DNA of 12,254 nt from Hyphomicrobium sp. (GCA_025927515.1 JAICLG010000073.1:1-12254); one strand, 5' to 3'; shown: positions 1-6,223, counted from the stretch's first letter. Numbers and translations are program-made. Notes: generated by a model not told the origin, from the sequence alone.

Positions 1-234
1 TATCCCGACGAATTTCTGGAAGGTTTGGCCGACAAGTTGAATAAGGCCGATGTGTCTCACCTTCCGGTTATCACACGCGATACCGGCCAACTCGTTGGCT
101 ATGTCGGTTGGAAAGATTTGATGCGTGTGCGTCTCAAACTTCAATCCGAAGATCGCAATCGAAGCGCCTTTTTTCGATTCATGGCGCGCAATTCCGCGGT
201 AGCAGCCACGGGTACGTCAAAGAGCGCGTAGGCC
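1..234 (+). CDS. C-terminal end of a CBS-domain transporter, probably a ClC chloride channel (partial)
   Basis: The reading frame is open from the left edge and ends at TAG 229-231, so only the last 76 residues are visible and the start lies outside the window. The visible part has the second half of a CBS domain: a hydrophobic strand with LPVI, a short turn, then QLVGYVGWKDLMRVR, the usual last strand and helix of a CBS motif. A basic, charged tail follows. CBS domains are regulatory modules that bind adenosine nucleotides. This ending (GYV-x-KDLMRVR followed by a charged helix) is typical of the cytoplasmic C-terminus of ClC-type chloride channels or exchangers in Bradyrhizobium relatives. 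An IMP-dehydrogenase-like, Mg-transport or stand-alone CBS protein cannot be excluded, because no membrane segment is inside the window. Confidence 0.6.
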
Positions 235-394
235 AACGTAAGGGCGATCATTTCGCTGCGTCTTTTTTCGAAGCGGAGTACTAGCCCCGCGGGAAGACGC
301 CTGCGCAAAAAAATGTCGCGCTTTGCTATCCAACATTCAGCAACCATTCACGCCAAAAGGAGTTTCTGACGACAGTTGGATATGGAGCAATGCC

Positions 395-694
395 ATGAGA
401 ACGTTGATGTGCATACTTGCGACATCTGTCATTGCCGGCTTCGCACCGAGCGTGGCGTCAGCTGCTGACTTCGGAGGATATGAAGAGCGTGACACGGTGA
501 TCGAACGGGCACCCCCCGTCGTCCAGCGTGAGCGGATTATCGAACGTCGATATTACGAGCCTGATTATTATTATGACGATGCGCCCGTCGATGCGTACTA
601 CGTGCCGCGCTTCCGGCGGCCCTATCCGTACTATGCGGGATACCCCTATCGCTTCGGGCCGTATTATCATCACCGCTATTGGCGCCGCTGGTAG
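395..694 (+). CDS. Small exported Tyr/Arg-rich protein, function unknown
   Basis: 99 residues. A frame upstream is open to 323, but I choose the ATG at 395: it has GGAG (384-387) seven bases before it, and it places a signal peptide exactly at the N-terminus (residues 1-23, hydrophobic core LMCILATSVIAGF, likely cleavage after ASA). The mature part is low in complexity. It has a charged stretch with RERIIERR at residues 45-52, then a Tyr/Pro/Arg-rich tail (residues 53-99) with YYY, YY and HH clusters, ending RYWRRW. It should act in the periplasm or outside the cell. Small Tyr-rich exported proteins of this kind are common in Bradyrhizobium and have no assigned role. It has no cysteine after the signal peptide. 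No enzyme motif is visible. Confidence 0.72.
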   Translation: MRTLMCILATSVIAGFAPSVASAADFGGYEERDTVIERAPPVVQRERIIERRYYEPDYYYDDAPVDAYYVPRFRRPYPYYAGYPYRFGPYYHHRYWRRW

Positions 695-771
695 GCCGGC
701 CGATAGCACGGTGGTCACCTCAAAGGCTGCCATCGAGCTGAATCAAGGCTCGCTTTAGGCCTTCGGTAAGC

Positions 772-811
772 ATCCAAGGGACCGCTTCTTTAAGCGTAGT
801 TTCCCTTGGAT
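772..811. repeat. Long hairpin / inverted repeat in the intergenic gap
   Basis: ATCCAAGGGA (772-781) is the exact reverse complement of TCCCTTGGAT (802-811). Between them CGCTT (783-787) pairs with AAGCG (792-796) around a four-base CTTT loop. The arms together give about 15 base pairs broken by a small asymmetric internal loop. It lies about 75 bp before the GTG start of the next gene. No T-run follows directly on either strand (a GGGGTTTTT run begins 12 bases further on), so it is not a classical intrinsic terminator. It may be an operator, an attenuator-like leader hairpin or a dispersed palindromic element. Confidence 0.6.
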
Positions 812-885
812 ATGAATCAACGGGGTTTTTCTCGTACACTCGCTCTGCTGAGTCGCCGTAATTGGGCTAGGCAGAGGAGGGTTCC

Positions 886-1215
886 GTGTCCGTTAAAAGG
901 CATATTTTGTGCGCTCTGGCGACCGTATCGGCCGTGGCGCTGCTTTCCCTGACGGTTGAAGCCCATCCCCGCTGCGGGTTTGATCGTTACGGCTATCATC
1001 CGCCGGACTTCCGGGGATGCCCCGATTTTATCGACGAGCGGCCGCTGCCTCCTCGGGCTCCGCCCCCGCGTCGAGCCGTGAAACGGCCTCCACCCGCAGA
1101 TGGGTATTACGCAGATGGCTATTATTATGCGGCGGGGATCCCCCCTGGCCCCGGGTGTTACTACGATAATGGCTACAATATGCGGGTGCACCGGGTTTGC
1201 TACGGTGGCTGGTAA
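886..1215 (+). CDS. Small exported Pro/Tyr-rich protein with paired cysteines, function unknown
   Basis: 109 residues from a GTG start at 886. A strong ribosome binding site (AGAGGAGG, 873-880) sits five bases before it, which settles the start. Residues 1-26 form a signal peptide (KRH, then a hydrophobic core ILCALATVSAVALLSLTV, likely cleavage after VEA). The mature protein has cysteines at 30, 45, 91 and 105, compatible with two disulphide bonds in the periplasm. It also has a Pro/Arg linker at about residues 50-70 (PPRAPPPRR) and a Tyr/Gly stretch with two imperfect ADGYY repeats at 71-81. It ends 39 bp before the lytic transglycosylase, with no terminator between, so the two are probably co-transcribed. 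I recognise no named family. Confidence 0.75.
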   Translation: MSVKRHILCALATVSAVALLSLTVEAHPRCGFDRYGYHPPDFRGCPDFIDERPLPPRAPPPRRAVKRPPPADGYYADGYYYAAGIPPGPGCYYDNGYNMRVHRVCYGGW

Positions 1216-1254
1216 TCGCTCGCGATAAGAGTTTCGGCGAGAGAGTGAAACCCC

Positions 1255-2100
1255 ATGCTTCACACGAGTCCAGGTCGCAGAGCGTTGACGCATAGGTTGG
1301 CGACGGCGTTGGTGTTGCTCGTCGCCAATTCCTCTGCGGGAATTGCGGCTCAGTGTGGGAGCGGCCCGCAGGGCTTCCACGAGTGGTTACAGAGGTTCAA
1401 ACAGGAAGCCATATCCCAGGGCATAAGCTCGCAGACGGTTTCGCGCGCGCTCTCGGGCATCACTTACGATCCCAAGGTCATTCACCTCGATCGGTCGCAG
1501 CATTCTTTCAAACTGAGCTTTCAGCAATTTTATGCGCGCCGGGTCAATGGCGCGCTGATCCGGCGTGGCCAATCGCTCATGCGAACGCATCGGGCCACTC
1601 TTGAGCGTATCGAACAGCGGTATGGTGTTCCAGGTGCCGTGATCGTCGCGATCTGGGGCCTTGAAACGCACTACGGCTCCGACGCAACAGCACGCTATTC
1701 GATCCTTCGTTCACTCGCGACCTTGGCTTACGATTGCCGGCGGCCCGAATTCTTTAGCGGCCAGCTCCTGGATGCCATCCGTATTGTCGGACGCGGAGAC
1801 CTGTCGCCGCAACAGCTCCGCGGCGGCTGGGCCGGTGAGATCGGCCAGACGCAGTTTTTGCCGACGCCCTACGTTCGTTACGCCGTGGATTTTGACGGCA
1901 ATGGCCGACGCGACCTCGTCCATAGCGTACCGGACATCCTCGCATCGACCGCGAACTTCCTTGCCAAGCACGGCTGGCATCGCGGAGGTTCATGGGAGCC
2001 GGGCTCCGCAAACTATGCCGTCATCGCCGAGTGGAACAAAGCTCAGGTCTATCAGCGCACGATCGCGAAAATGGCAACGCAACTCGCGGGCGCCCATTAG
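1255..2100 (+). CDS. Lytic murein transglycosylase, MltB-like
   Basis: 281 residues. This enzyme cleaves the MurNAc-GlcNAc bond of peptidoglycan without water, leaving a 1,6-anhydro-MurNAc end, and acts in the periplasm. The signal peptide is at residues 1-32 (core ATALVLLVANSSAGIAA). There is no lipobox cysteine at the cleavage site, so the protein is soluble rather than a lipoprotein. The catalytic glutamate is E137 in IWGLETHYG, the MltB/Slt35 signature. Further family motifs are GEIGQTQFLPT (194-204), the DFDGNGRRD loop (212-220), reminiscent of the Slt35 calcium-binding loop, and the closing EWNKAQVYQRTI segment (259-270). It lacks a C-terminal peptidoglycan-binding domain and so matches the short MltB-like form common in rhizobia. 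A purine-rich GAGAGAG lies before the ATG at 1255. The stop is 21 bp from the converging 70-residue gene. Confidence 0.93.
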   Translation: MLHTSPGRRALTHRLATALVLLVANSSAGIAAQCGSGPQGFHEWLQRFKQEAISQGISSQTVSRALSGITYDPKVIHLDRSQHSFKLSFQQFYARRVNGALIRRGQSLMRTHRATLERIEQRYGVPGAVIVAIWGLETHYGSDATARYSILRSLATLAYDCRRPEFFSGQLLDAIRIVGRGDLSPQQLRGGWAGEIGQTQFLPTPYVRYAVDFDGNGRRDLVHSVPDILASTANFLAKHGWHRGGSWEPGSANYAVIAEWNKAQVYQRTIAKMATQLAGAH

Positions 2101-2121
2101 AAAACGCGGCAATCGCCAGCA

Positions 2122-2334
2122 TCAACGTCCTTTGGTGCGCGCCTGGTCTTTTTTGACTTTGCGCGCGAGATCATCGACCAGCTGTCTATCGATCTCCGGA
2201 GGCCTGCGTCCGATGGGCCTGAACGGCTTATCGTCCGACGCATCGACCGCGATGGGATCGCTGCCGGGAAACGTTTCCTTGAGCGCCTCGTTGAGTTCTT
2301 CGTCCAGTTGCGACTTCGATTTTTTATCAGCCAT
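2122..2334 (-). CDS. Small conserved-looking acidic/basic cytosolic protein, function unknown
   Basis: 70 residues. The frame is open further upstream, but the ATG at 2334 has AGAGG six bases before it and gives the natural N-terminus MADKKSKSQLDEELNEALKE. There is no signal peptide, membrane segment or cysteine. The middle has a short motif TFPGSDPIAV (21-30) after a charged helix, and the second half is basic (RRPP at 43-46, KVKKDQARTKGR at the end). I recall small proteins with an N-terminal charged helix followed by a FPGSDP motif as frequent hypothetical proteins in Bradyrhizobium; no role is assigned. It converges on the transglycosylase gene, and no T-tailed terminator lies in the 21 bp between them. 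Its promoter should lie in 2335-2558, shared with the divergent gene at 2559. Confidence 0.72.
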   Translation of the reverse strand: MADKKSKSQLDEELNEALKETFPGSDPIAVDASDDKPFRPIGRRPPEIDRQLVDDLARKVKKDQARTKGR

Positions 2335-2558
2335 GTCTTGCCTCTGGCACATCGGCAGCTTGCGGTGCCGTCAACATACTCCCATTGCCCGCTCAAATAA
2401 ATTCACAGGTGCCGAAGCGGATCCGTGGTCTCGTGACGCCTCGCATTGCGTGGGCGGCCTTAAACTTGCCAAAAAACTTTTAGCTCTGCTGCCAAATCGG
2501 CCCCGGTCTGCCGGGAGCGTCGTAGAGGACGGCAACGCGAAGAATTCAGGAGTTCAGA

Positions 2559-2723
2559 TTGACGAGCTTGGTTGATACGGCCGATTCAAGGTTCAAGCCT
2601 CTTGTGAGCCAGTTGCGCGATGCACTGAGGAACGCCGAGGCTGAACTTCAGCGGCGGTGTTTTATCTCGCTAGAAATCAAGCAGGCTTTGGCCGCGGCGA
2701 ATGACTTCCTGGGCGACGAGTAG
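2559..2723 (+). CDS. Short TTG-started ORF, helical protein of unknown function
   Basis: 54 residues. A TTG at 2559 is preceded by AGGAG (2548-2552) with a six-base gap, the ideal Shine-Dalgarno spacing, and the frame stays open to TAG 2721-2723. The product reads as an amphipathic helical protein: residues 13-35 (KPLVSQLRDALRNAEAELQ and on) form a charged heptad-like helix, followed by SLEIKQALAAANDF and the end LGDE. There is one cysteine (C34) and no signal peptide or membrane span. I recognise no family. It is too short for certainty, but the ribosome binding site and coding character support it. Confidence 0.5.
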   Translation: MTSLVDTADSRFKPLVSQLRDALRNAEAELQRRCFISLEIKQALAAANDFLGDE

Positions 2724-2797
2724 AAGAATTTCGCCATCTTGAACTCGTGCCGAAATCATCGGCGTACGAATAATCCGGTCATTCTGCTGCCTTCGTT

Positions 2798-2815
2798 ATG
2801 AGATGAAAATCTCAT
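2798..2815 (+). promoter_or_regulatory. Perfect leader hairpin with a GAAA tetraloop
   Basis: ATGAGAT (2798-2804), GAAA (2805-2808), ATCTCAT (2809-2815): a perfect seven-pair stem closed by a GNRA tetraloop. It stands six bases before the Shine-Dalgarno stretch GAGAAGGG (2821-2828) of the gene starting at 2836. In RNA it would lie directly upstream of the ribosome binding site, where it could protect the 5' end of the transcript or affect translation. As DNA it could be an operator palindrome. Confidence 0.5.
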
Positions 2816-2835
2816 CGGGGGAGAAGGGCAGCGTG

Positions 2836-3441
2836 ATGCGTATTGAAGCTCTGGCAATTCTTTTCGTGATCGTTATCGCGACCGCATCGGCCGTCGCGGC
2901 AGATCCTCTTTTGCGACAGGAACCGCAGCTGCCTCAGTTCGTGTCGCCTGCAGCGCGCGCCGATGTCATCCAGCCCGCACGTGGATCGAACACTCCGGAT
3001 GAAACGCGGCAGGCGGCCGAGGTCCTCAGCAGTAAATTTTCCAACCCAACGCCGGCGGGGAATTCTGCGAGATCCGTCGACGTTGCGAGCACGACCGAGA
3101 CCTCGGGCACCTCAAGCGCTGATGTTCGGGACCCTCCCAAGCTGCAGGGTCGCGTCGCGGTCCTTGTCGCCGACACCCCGTCCAAGTCCGCACGTGTGAA
3201 AAAAGCAAAGATCAGCCGAGTAAAGCACGCCGCTGCAACTGGGAAGCGTGCGCCTCGGAGAATGCGCGTGGCCGATGCGGGGAAGGCAAAAGCGACCAGC
3301 CACCGGTCAAGCACGGAAGCCCACCTCATTGGTCCGCAGGAAAATGCCTCTTACCCGGCTTCCGACGAGATGCCCGGCGTCGAAGCGGGTTGGCACACCG
3401 GTATCATCGGGCTTTTGACCAATCCCACGTTTTGGCACTGA
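2836..3441 (+). CDS. Exported basic Ala/Ser-rich protein with C-terminal aromatic tail, function unknown
   Basis: 201 residues from the ATG at 2836, chosen over the in-frame ATG at 2803. The purine-rich GAGAAGGG (2821-2828) sits seven bases upstream, and this start puts the signal peptide at the N-terminus (core ALAILFVIVIATASAV, likely cleavage after VAA near residue 22). The mature region is poor in predicted structure. Residues 23-100 are Pro/Ser/Ala-rich, residues 116-155 are strongly basic (VKKAKISRVK, GKRAPRRMR), and the last 17 residues are GWHTGIIGLLTNPTFWH, much more hydrophobic than the rest. That tail looks like the only conserved functional part, perhaps a membrane-touching or partner-binding peptide. 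The protein could be a periplasmic linker binding an acidic partner. No cysteines and no enzyme motif are present. Confidence 0.7.
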   Translation: MRIEALAILFVIVIATASAVAADPLLRQEPQLPQFVSPAARADVIQPARGSNTPDETRQAAEVLSSKFSNPTPAGNSARSVDVASTTETSGTSSADVRDPPKLQGRVAVLVADTPSKSARVKKAKISRVKHAAATGKRAPRRMRVADAGKAKATSHRSSTEAHLIGPQENASYPASDEMPGVEAGWHTGIIGLLTNPTFWH

Positions 3442-3644
3442 CCTGACCTCTTTGGCTGTCACGCGGACCCGCCGACCGGCCGTTTAAGCCGCTGAACGAC
3501 GTCTCGCCGCCCAGTCCCGGCGCGAATAAGGATAGATGTCGGTTCTGGGCGCGCCTGCGAACCAAACCCCATCCCGCAATCTCATCGGCATGCTAAGGTG
3601 GCCCCTCTGGCCGGCATCTCTCCGGACCAGACAAGGAAGGAAAA

Positions 3645-4328
3645 ATGCCGGTCACTGTATCGTTCGTGGGTCAAAAAGGCGGGGTGGGAAAGAGCACGCT
3701 CGCCCGGGCGTTTGCCGCTGTTGCGGCCCGCGGCAAGCTCAAGGCCAAACTGGTCGACCTTGATTTGAACCAGCAGACCTCGGTGCGGTGGGCAACGACG
3801 CGGGCAGCAAGAGGAAGCACTTTCCCGGTGGATGCTGAAGCCTTCTCCACGATCGAAGACGCGCTCGCGCACAGCCAAAGCGTCGATCTTGTCATTGTCG
3901 ATACGCCCGGTCACGCGAGCCCGGAGACGCTGGAGATCGCCCGTAAATCGCACGTCGTCGTTTTGCCGACGGGGGCAAGTACCGACGATCTCTATCCAAC
4001 AGTGCTGCTCCTTTATGAGTTGGAGCAGATGGGGATTCCCAAGGATCGACTGGCGGTCGCTCTATGCCGATTACTCGAATTGCGTGAGGAGCACGCCGCG
4101 AGGAAATACGTCAATACTGCCGGATATGAGACATTGCACGGTTCGATCCCCGAACGAGCTGGATATCGCAGCGCTCATAATCAGGGCCAGTCTCTTACAG
4201 AAACAACCGATCAAGCGCTGAACCGGCGCGCCCGGACCCTGATGGAGAGTCTGCTGGAAAAGGTGTTGGTTCAGCTGAAAGCCTCGAAACCCTGCGAAAA
4301 GCAAACGGGAAATGGCAGCATCGCCTGA
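3645..4328 (+). CDS. Orphan ParA/MinD-family ATPase
   Basis: 227 residues. ParA-type proteins are deviant-Walker ATPases that dimerise on ATP and position DNA, cell poles, chemoreceptors or other cargo. Visible motifs: deviant Walker A with signature lysine, KGGVGKS (11-17, K11); the A' region LVDLDLNQQTSVRW (36-49); Walker B LVIVDTPGH (82-90). The start is fixed by AAGGAAGG (3633-3640) just before ATG 3645. There is no N-terminal helix-turn-helix, as in chromosomal and type Ib ParA. No parB or parS-like repeats lie nearby, so it is not an ordinary partition pair. The C-terminal tail after about residue 205 is polar and poorly ordered. A 49-residue membrane protein starts 32 bp downstream and may be its partner. 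The true cargo is unknown. Confidence 0.85.
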   Translation: MPVTVSFVGQKGGVGKSTLARAFAAVAARGKLKAKLVDLDLNQQTSVRWATTRAARGSTFPVDAEAFSTIEDALAHSQSVDLVIVDTPGHASPETLEIARKSHVVVLPTGASTDDLYPTVLLLYELEQMGIPKDRLAVALCRLLELREEHAARKYVNTAGYETLHGSIPERAGYRSAHNQGQSLTETTDQALNRRARTLMESLLEKVLVQLKASKPCEKQTGNGSIA

Positions 4329-4360
4329 AGATTGAAGCCGCCAATGTTGGAGGTAAGGAG

Positions 4361-4510
4361 ATGGTTCAGGACGATCAAAGCCCCACATTCAAAAAACAAC
4401 ACTTGGCAAAATGGGCACTGGGGCTCTGCGCTGTCGTGGCTCTCCTGTGGCTTGGAGCCTATCTTCTTGGCGACCAAATTTACGACGCCGCGCTGCAACT
4501 GACGCACTGA
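4361..4510 (+). CDS. 49-residue single-span membrane protein
   Basis: The ATG at 4361 follows a near-consensus ribosome binding site (GGAGGT, 4349-4354, six bases before), and the frame runs to TGA 4508-4510. The N-terminus is polar and basic (QDDQSPTFKKQHLAK), followed by one transmembrane helix at about residues 18-37 (WALGLCAVVALLWLGAYLL) and a short acidic/polar end. The lysines before the helix suggest an N-in, C-out topology. It starts only 32 bp after the ParA stop with no terminator between, so the two are probably one transcript. It could anchor or regulate the ATPase at the inner membrane; this is inference from position. I recognise no family. Confidence 0.65.
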   Translation: MVQDDQSPTFKKQHLAKWALGLCAVVALLWLGAYLLGDQIYDAALQLTH

Positions 4511-4930
4511 CTCAACTCAGACATCCAGCTGTCCGCATGGAAAACCGTGCCGAGCGGAGGCGAAGCGCGTTCTGGCTACGCCTGCCTAACCCAAACGCGC
4601 TTGGTTTGCTGCTTTGCACCAATAAAACGTCGTCCAGACGCGGTCGCAGAAAGTAAGGCTGAGGCATCGCACTGCCGATCCGCAGGCCTTGGAAAAGGAC
4701 CGCCGCCTGTGCCAATCCGGGGAAAGTCGGCAGTTTGATTCGCAGCCAAGAAAAATTTTCCTCTTGTGCCCCCATTTCTGGGCTTCGAGACACGTCCGCC
4801 CGTTTGACCGATGTTCCTGAATGGTCGTACTTAGGGGCCAGTCTCGCTTCGAGACGATCATCATCCAAACTGTCAAAATCGACGCAACTGATCGTCGCTC
4901 TGAAGATCTCTTGCCGGGCGGAGCCACTAA
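4511..4930. other. 420-bp stretch without a recognisable gene
   Basis: Several frames on both strands stay open here, but none has a convincing ribosome binding site or a product I recognise, and the longest (minus strand) continue as antisense of the cytochrome gene. Visible structure is limited to a perfect short hairpin at 4841-4855 and a ten-base direct repeat of its 3' part (GCTTCGAGAC at 4782-4791 and 4846-4855). The promoter of the cytochrome gene should lie in its right half. It may be a decayed gene or an untranslated leader. Confidence 0.4.
4841..4855. repeat. Perfect 6-bp hairpin with 3-base loop
   Basis: GTCTCG (4841-4846), CTT loop, CGAGAC (4850-4855). No T-run follows on the plus strand, so it is not a terminator. 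It is 75 bp before the cytochrome start and could sit in its leader RNA or be a protein-binding palindrome. It is short enough to be a chance occurrence. Confidence 0.35.
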
Positions 4931-5542
4931 ATGACAAAAAACAGTGCATGCAAAATTCTCGCAAGTGTGACGGCGGCAGCTTACCTCGTCGTCGCCTTTC
5001 CCGTTGCTTCTTCCGCCCAGTCTGTAGATGACTTGGCCCAGGTCTGCGCCGGCTGTCACGGCGAGAAGGGAATCCCCGTCGATAAGACGACTCCGGTCAT
5101 ATGGGGTCAAAAGCGCGACTATATTTTGAACCAGCTTTACGACTTCAAAGTTGGACGCCGCGCGAATGACCTCATGACACCTGTCGCGCAATCGCTGAGC
5201 AAAGAAGACATGCAAGCTCTCGCAACGCATTTCTCGAAAATGGCGTGGCCGGACCTCCCGCAGACCACGCCGAGCGCCGATGACGCAAAAACGGCCCGCG
5301 AAGTTTTGAACAGCGTCAATTGCCGAGGGTGCCATCAGGCCAACTATGAAGGCGATACCGTGCGGCCTCGCATAGCAGGTCAGCAGGACGAATATCTCCT
5401 GAAGACAATGAACGATTTCCGCAATGGCGATCGGAAAACTTATATCGGCATGACAGCACTAATGAAGTCGGTGCACGAAGAAGCGCTGAAGCCGGTCGCG
5501 GAGTACTTGGCGAGCCTGAAAGTGCCGGCCCGAACCAAATAG
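4931..5542 (+). CDS. Dihaem cytochrome c, cytochrome c4 family
   Basis: 203 residues. A periplasmic electron carrier with two class I c-type haem domains, likely passing electrons from the bc1 complex or another donor to a terminal oxidase or reductase. The signal peptide is residues 1-29 (core ILASVTAAAYLVVAFPVASSA, cleavage after SSA). The first haem site is CAGCH (39-43), with likely axial methionine M82 in LMTPVAQSLS. The second is CRGCH (131-135), with likely M174 in GMTALM. The halves align around the methionines (MTPVAQSLSKEDMQALA with MTALMKSVHEEALKPVA), showing the internal duplication of c4. GGAG at 4920-4923 lies seven bases before the ATG. An intrinsic terminator follows 34 bp after the stop. 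No oxidase subunit is adjacent, so the redox partners are unknown. Confidence 0.9.
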   Translation: MTKNSACKILASVTAAAYLVVAFPVASSAQSVDDLAQVCAGCHGEKGIPVDKTTPVIWGQKRDYILNQLYDFKVGRRANDLMTPVAQSLSKEDMQALATHFSKMAWPDLPQTTPSADDAKTAREVLNSVNCRGCHQANYEGDTVRPRIAGQQDEYLLKTMNDFRNGDRKTYIGMTALMKSVHEEALKPVAEYLASLKVPARTK

Positions 5543-5576
5543 ACTCGACGCGATTTTCGATCGTGAGGTTTCCAGG

Positions 5577-5609
5577 CCGCAATCCGCGCTCGCGGGTTGC
5601 GGTTTTTTT
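5577..5609 (+). terminator. Rho-independent terminator of the cytochrome gene
   Basis: CCGCAATCCGC (5577-5587) pairs with GCGGGTTGCGG (5592-5602): an 11-pair stem including one T-G wobble, with a four-base loop GCTC. Seven T residues follow at once (5603-5609). This is a textbook intrinsic terminator for transcription on the plus strand and closes the cytochrome transcript. Confidence 0.9.
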
Positions 5610-5745
5610 GTGCCGTTCCGAGGCATCTATTCGCGTTCGATAAACCACGGTATCGATTTGAAAGAGCCATATGCCGGCGCATAGCGAGGTCTCAACACAT
5701 TCAGTCGACACTCAGCCGATTGGATTATGGAAGGCGGAGAGGTCG

Positions 5746-6033
5746 ATGAAAGCGCTCACGTTCATCGCAGTTGCGTGTTCGGTCATCGCGACGAGCGCGA
5801 TGGCAGGGCAAGGGCACGGACACGGACATAACGGCTACCCCGATCACGGGTACGGAAACGGCTGGGGTTCGGGAATTAATGTCTACCCTGAGATCCCGAT
5901 GTCGGAAGCAGCAGCCGGCTATCGGCAGGCGCCCCAATACAGCCATTGTCGTGAAGCTCGTCATATCTGCTTCGATCGTTGGGGCGTCAGAGAACCGGGC
6001 TACGGAAATTGCATCTGGGATCACGGATGCTGA
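5746..6033 (+). CDS. Small exported His/Gly-rich protein with four conserved-type cysteines
   Basis: 95 residues from ATG 5746. An upstream in-frame ATG at 5671 exists, but GGAG (5736-5739) lies six bases before 5746, and this start gives a clean signal peptide (residues 1-20, core LTFIAVACSVIATSAMA). The mature N-terminus is GQGHGHGHNG followed by YPDHGYGNGWG, a His/Gly/Tyr run that could bind Cu, Ni or Zn. The C-terminal half has cysteines at 68, 75, 89 and 95 with the pattern CREARHIC ... GYGNC-x5-C, which should form two disulphides in the periplasm. I recall a family of small exported rhizobial proteins with a CRE-x-R-x-x-C ... G-x-GNC pattern and no known role; assignment to it is by eye. 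It lies between terminators, so it is probably transcribed alone. Confidence 0.72.
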   Translation: MKALTFIAVACSVIATSAMAGQGHGHGHNGYPDHGYGNGWGSGINVYPEIPMSEAAAGYRQAPQYSHCREARHICFDRWGVREPGYGNCIWDHGC

Positions 6034-6072
6034 CGCGGGACGCGACCGGCAGACAACAAGAGAGATCGAGAT

Positions 6073-6101
6073 AAAAAGCCGGGAGCTATATGCTTCCCAG
6101 C
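6073..6101 (-). terminator. Probable intrinsic terminator for the minus-strand operon
   Basis: Read on the minus strand, GCTGGGAAGC (6101-6092) pairs with GCTCCCGGC (6086-6078) around an ATATA loop, with one wobble and one bulged base, and is followed directly by five T residues (6077-6073). On the plus strand there is no T-run after the hairpin, so it serves transcription coming from fabI, about 220 bp past its stop. The imperfect stem lowers confidence. Confidence 0.55.
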
Positions 6102-6186
6102 CGGGCCTAACGCACAGCGGATCTAAGCCTTCGGCGCAATTTCTGAATCGTTGCGACGCAAGCCAACGCCAATGACACCGCGTTTG

Positions 6187-6223
6187 GCAACAATCGAAAT
6201 TCCAATTTTCGAAAGTTGGTTGC
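6187..6223. repeat. Imperfect hairpin in the fabI 3' region
   Basis: GCAAC (6187-6191) pairs with GTTGC (6219-6223), AA (6192-6193) with TT (6216-6217), and TCGAAA (6194-6199) with TTTCGA (6207-6212), leaving small bulges and a seven-base loop. No T-run follows on either strand. In the minus-strand transcript it would be part of the fabI 3' untranslated region, upstream of the probable terminator. Confidence 0.4.

Noticed and set aside
258..300. GCGTCTT / AAGACGC inverted repeat after the CBS-domain gene
   Set aside because: The loop is 29 bases and no T-run follows; not a convincing terminator.
817..1380. 187-codon open frame on the minus strand
   Set aside because: Antisense to the secreted-protein gene at 886 and the start of the transglycosylase; both have signal peptides and one has a strong ribosome binding site, the antisense frame has neither.
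2349..2367. Sigma-54-like TGGCAC ... TTGC upstream of the 70-residue gene
   Set aside because: The spacing is nine bases instead of five, and the orientation does not suit the minus-strand gene.
1661..2575. 304-codon open frame on the plus strand
   Set aside because: It overlaps the transglycosylase and the 70-residue gene in other frames; the product is Ser/Arg-rich shadow sequence without family motifs.
3536..3763. 75-codon plus-strand frame with AAGGA near its ATG
   Set aside because: Its last 119 bases overlap ParA in another frame, and the product turns into Arg/Gly/Cys-rich shadow sequence there.
4586..5335. 249-codon minus-strand open frame
   Set aside because: More than half is antisense of the cytochrome gene, whose haem motifs are unmistakable; the rest shows no recognisable domain.
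5668..5679. CATATGCCGGCG also present at 12070-12081
   Set aside because: A 12-base match is expected several times by chance in a window this long.
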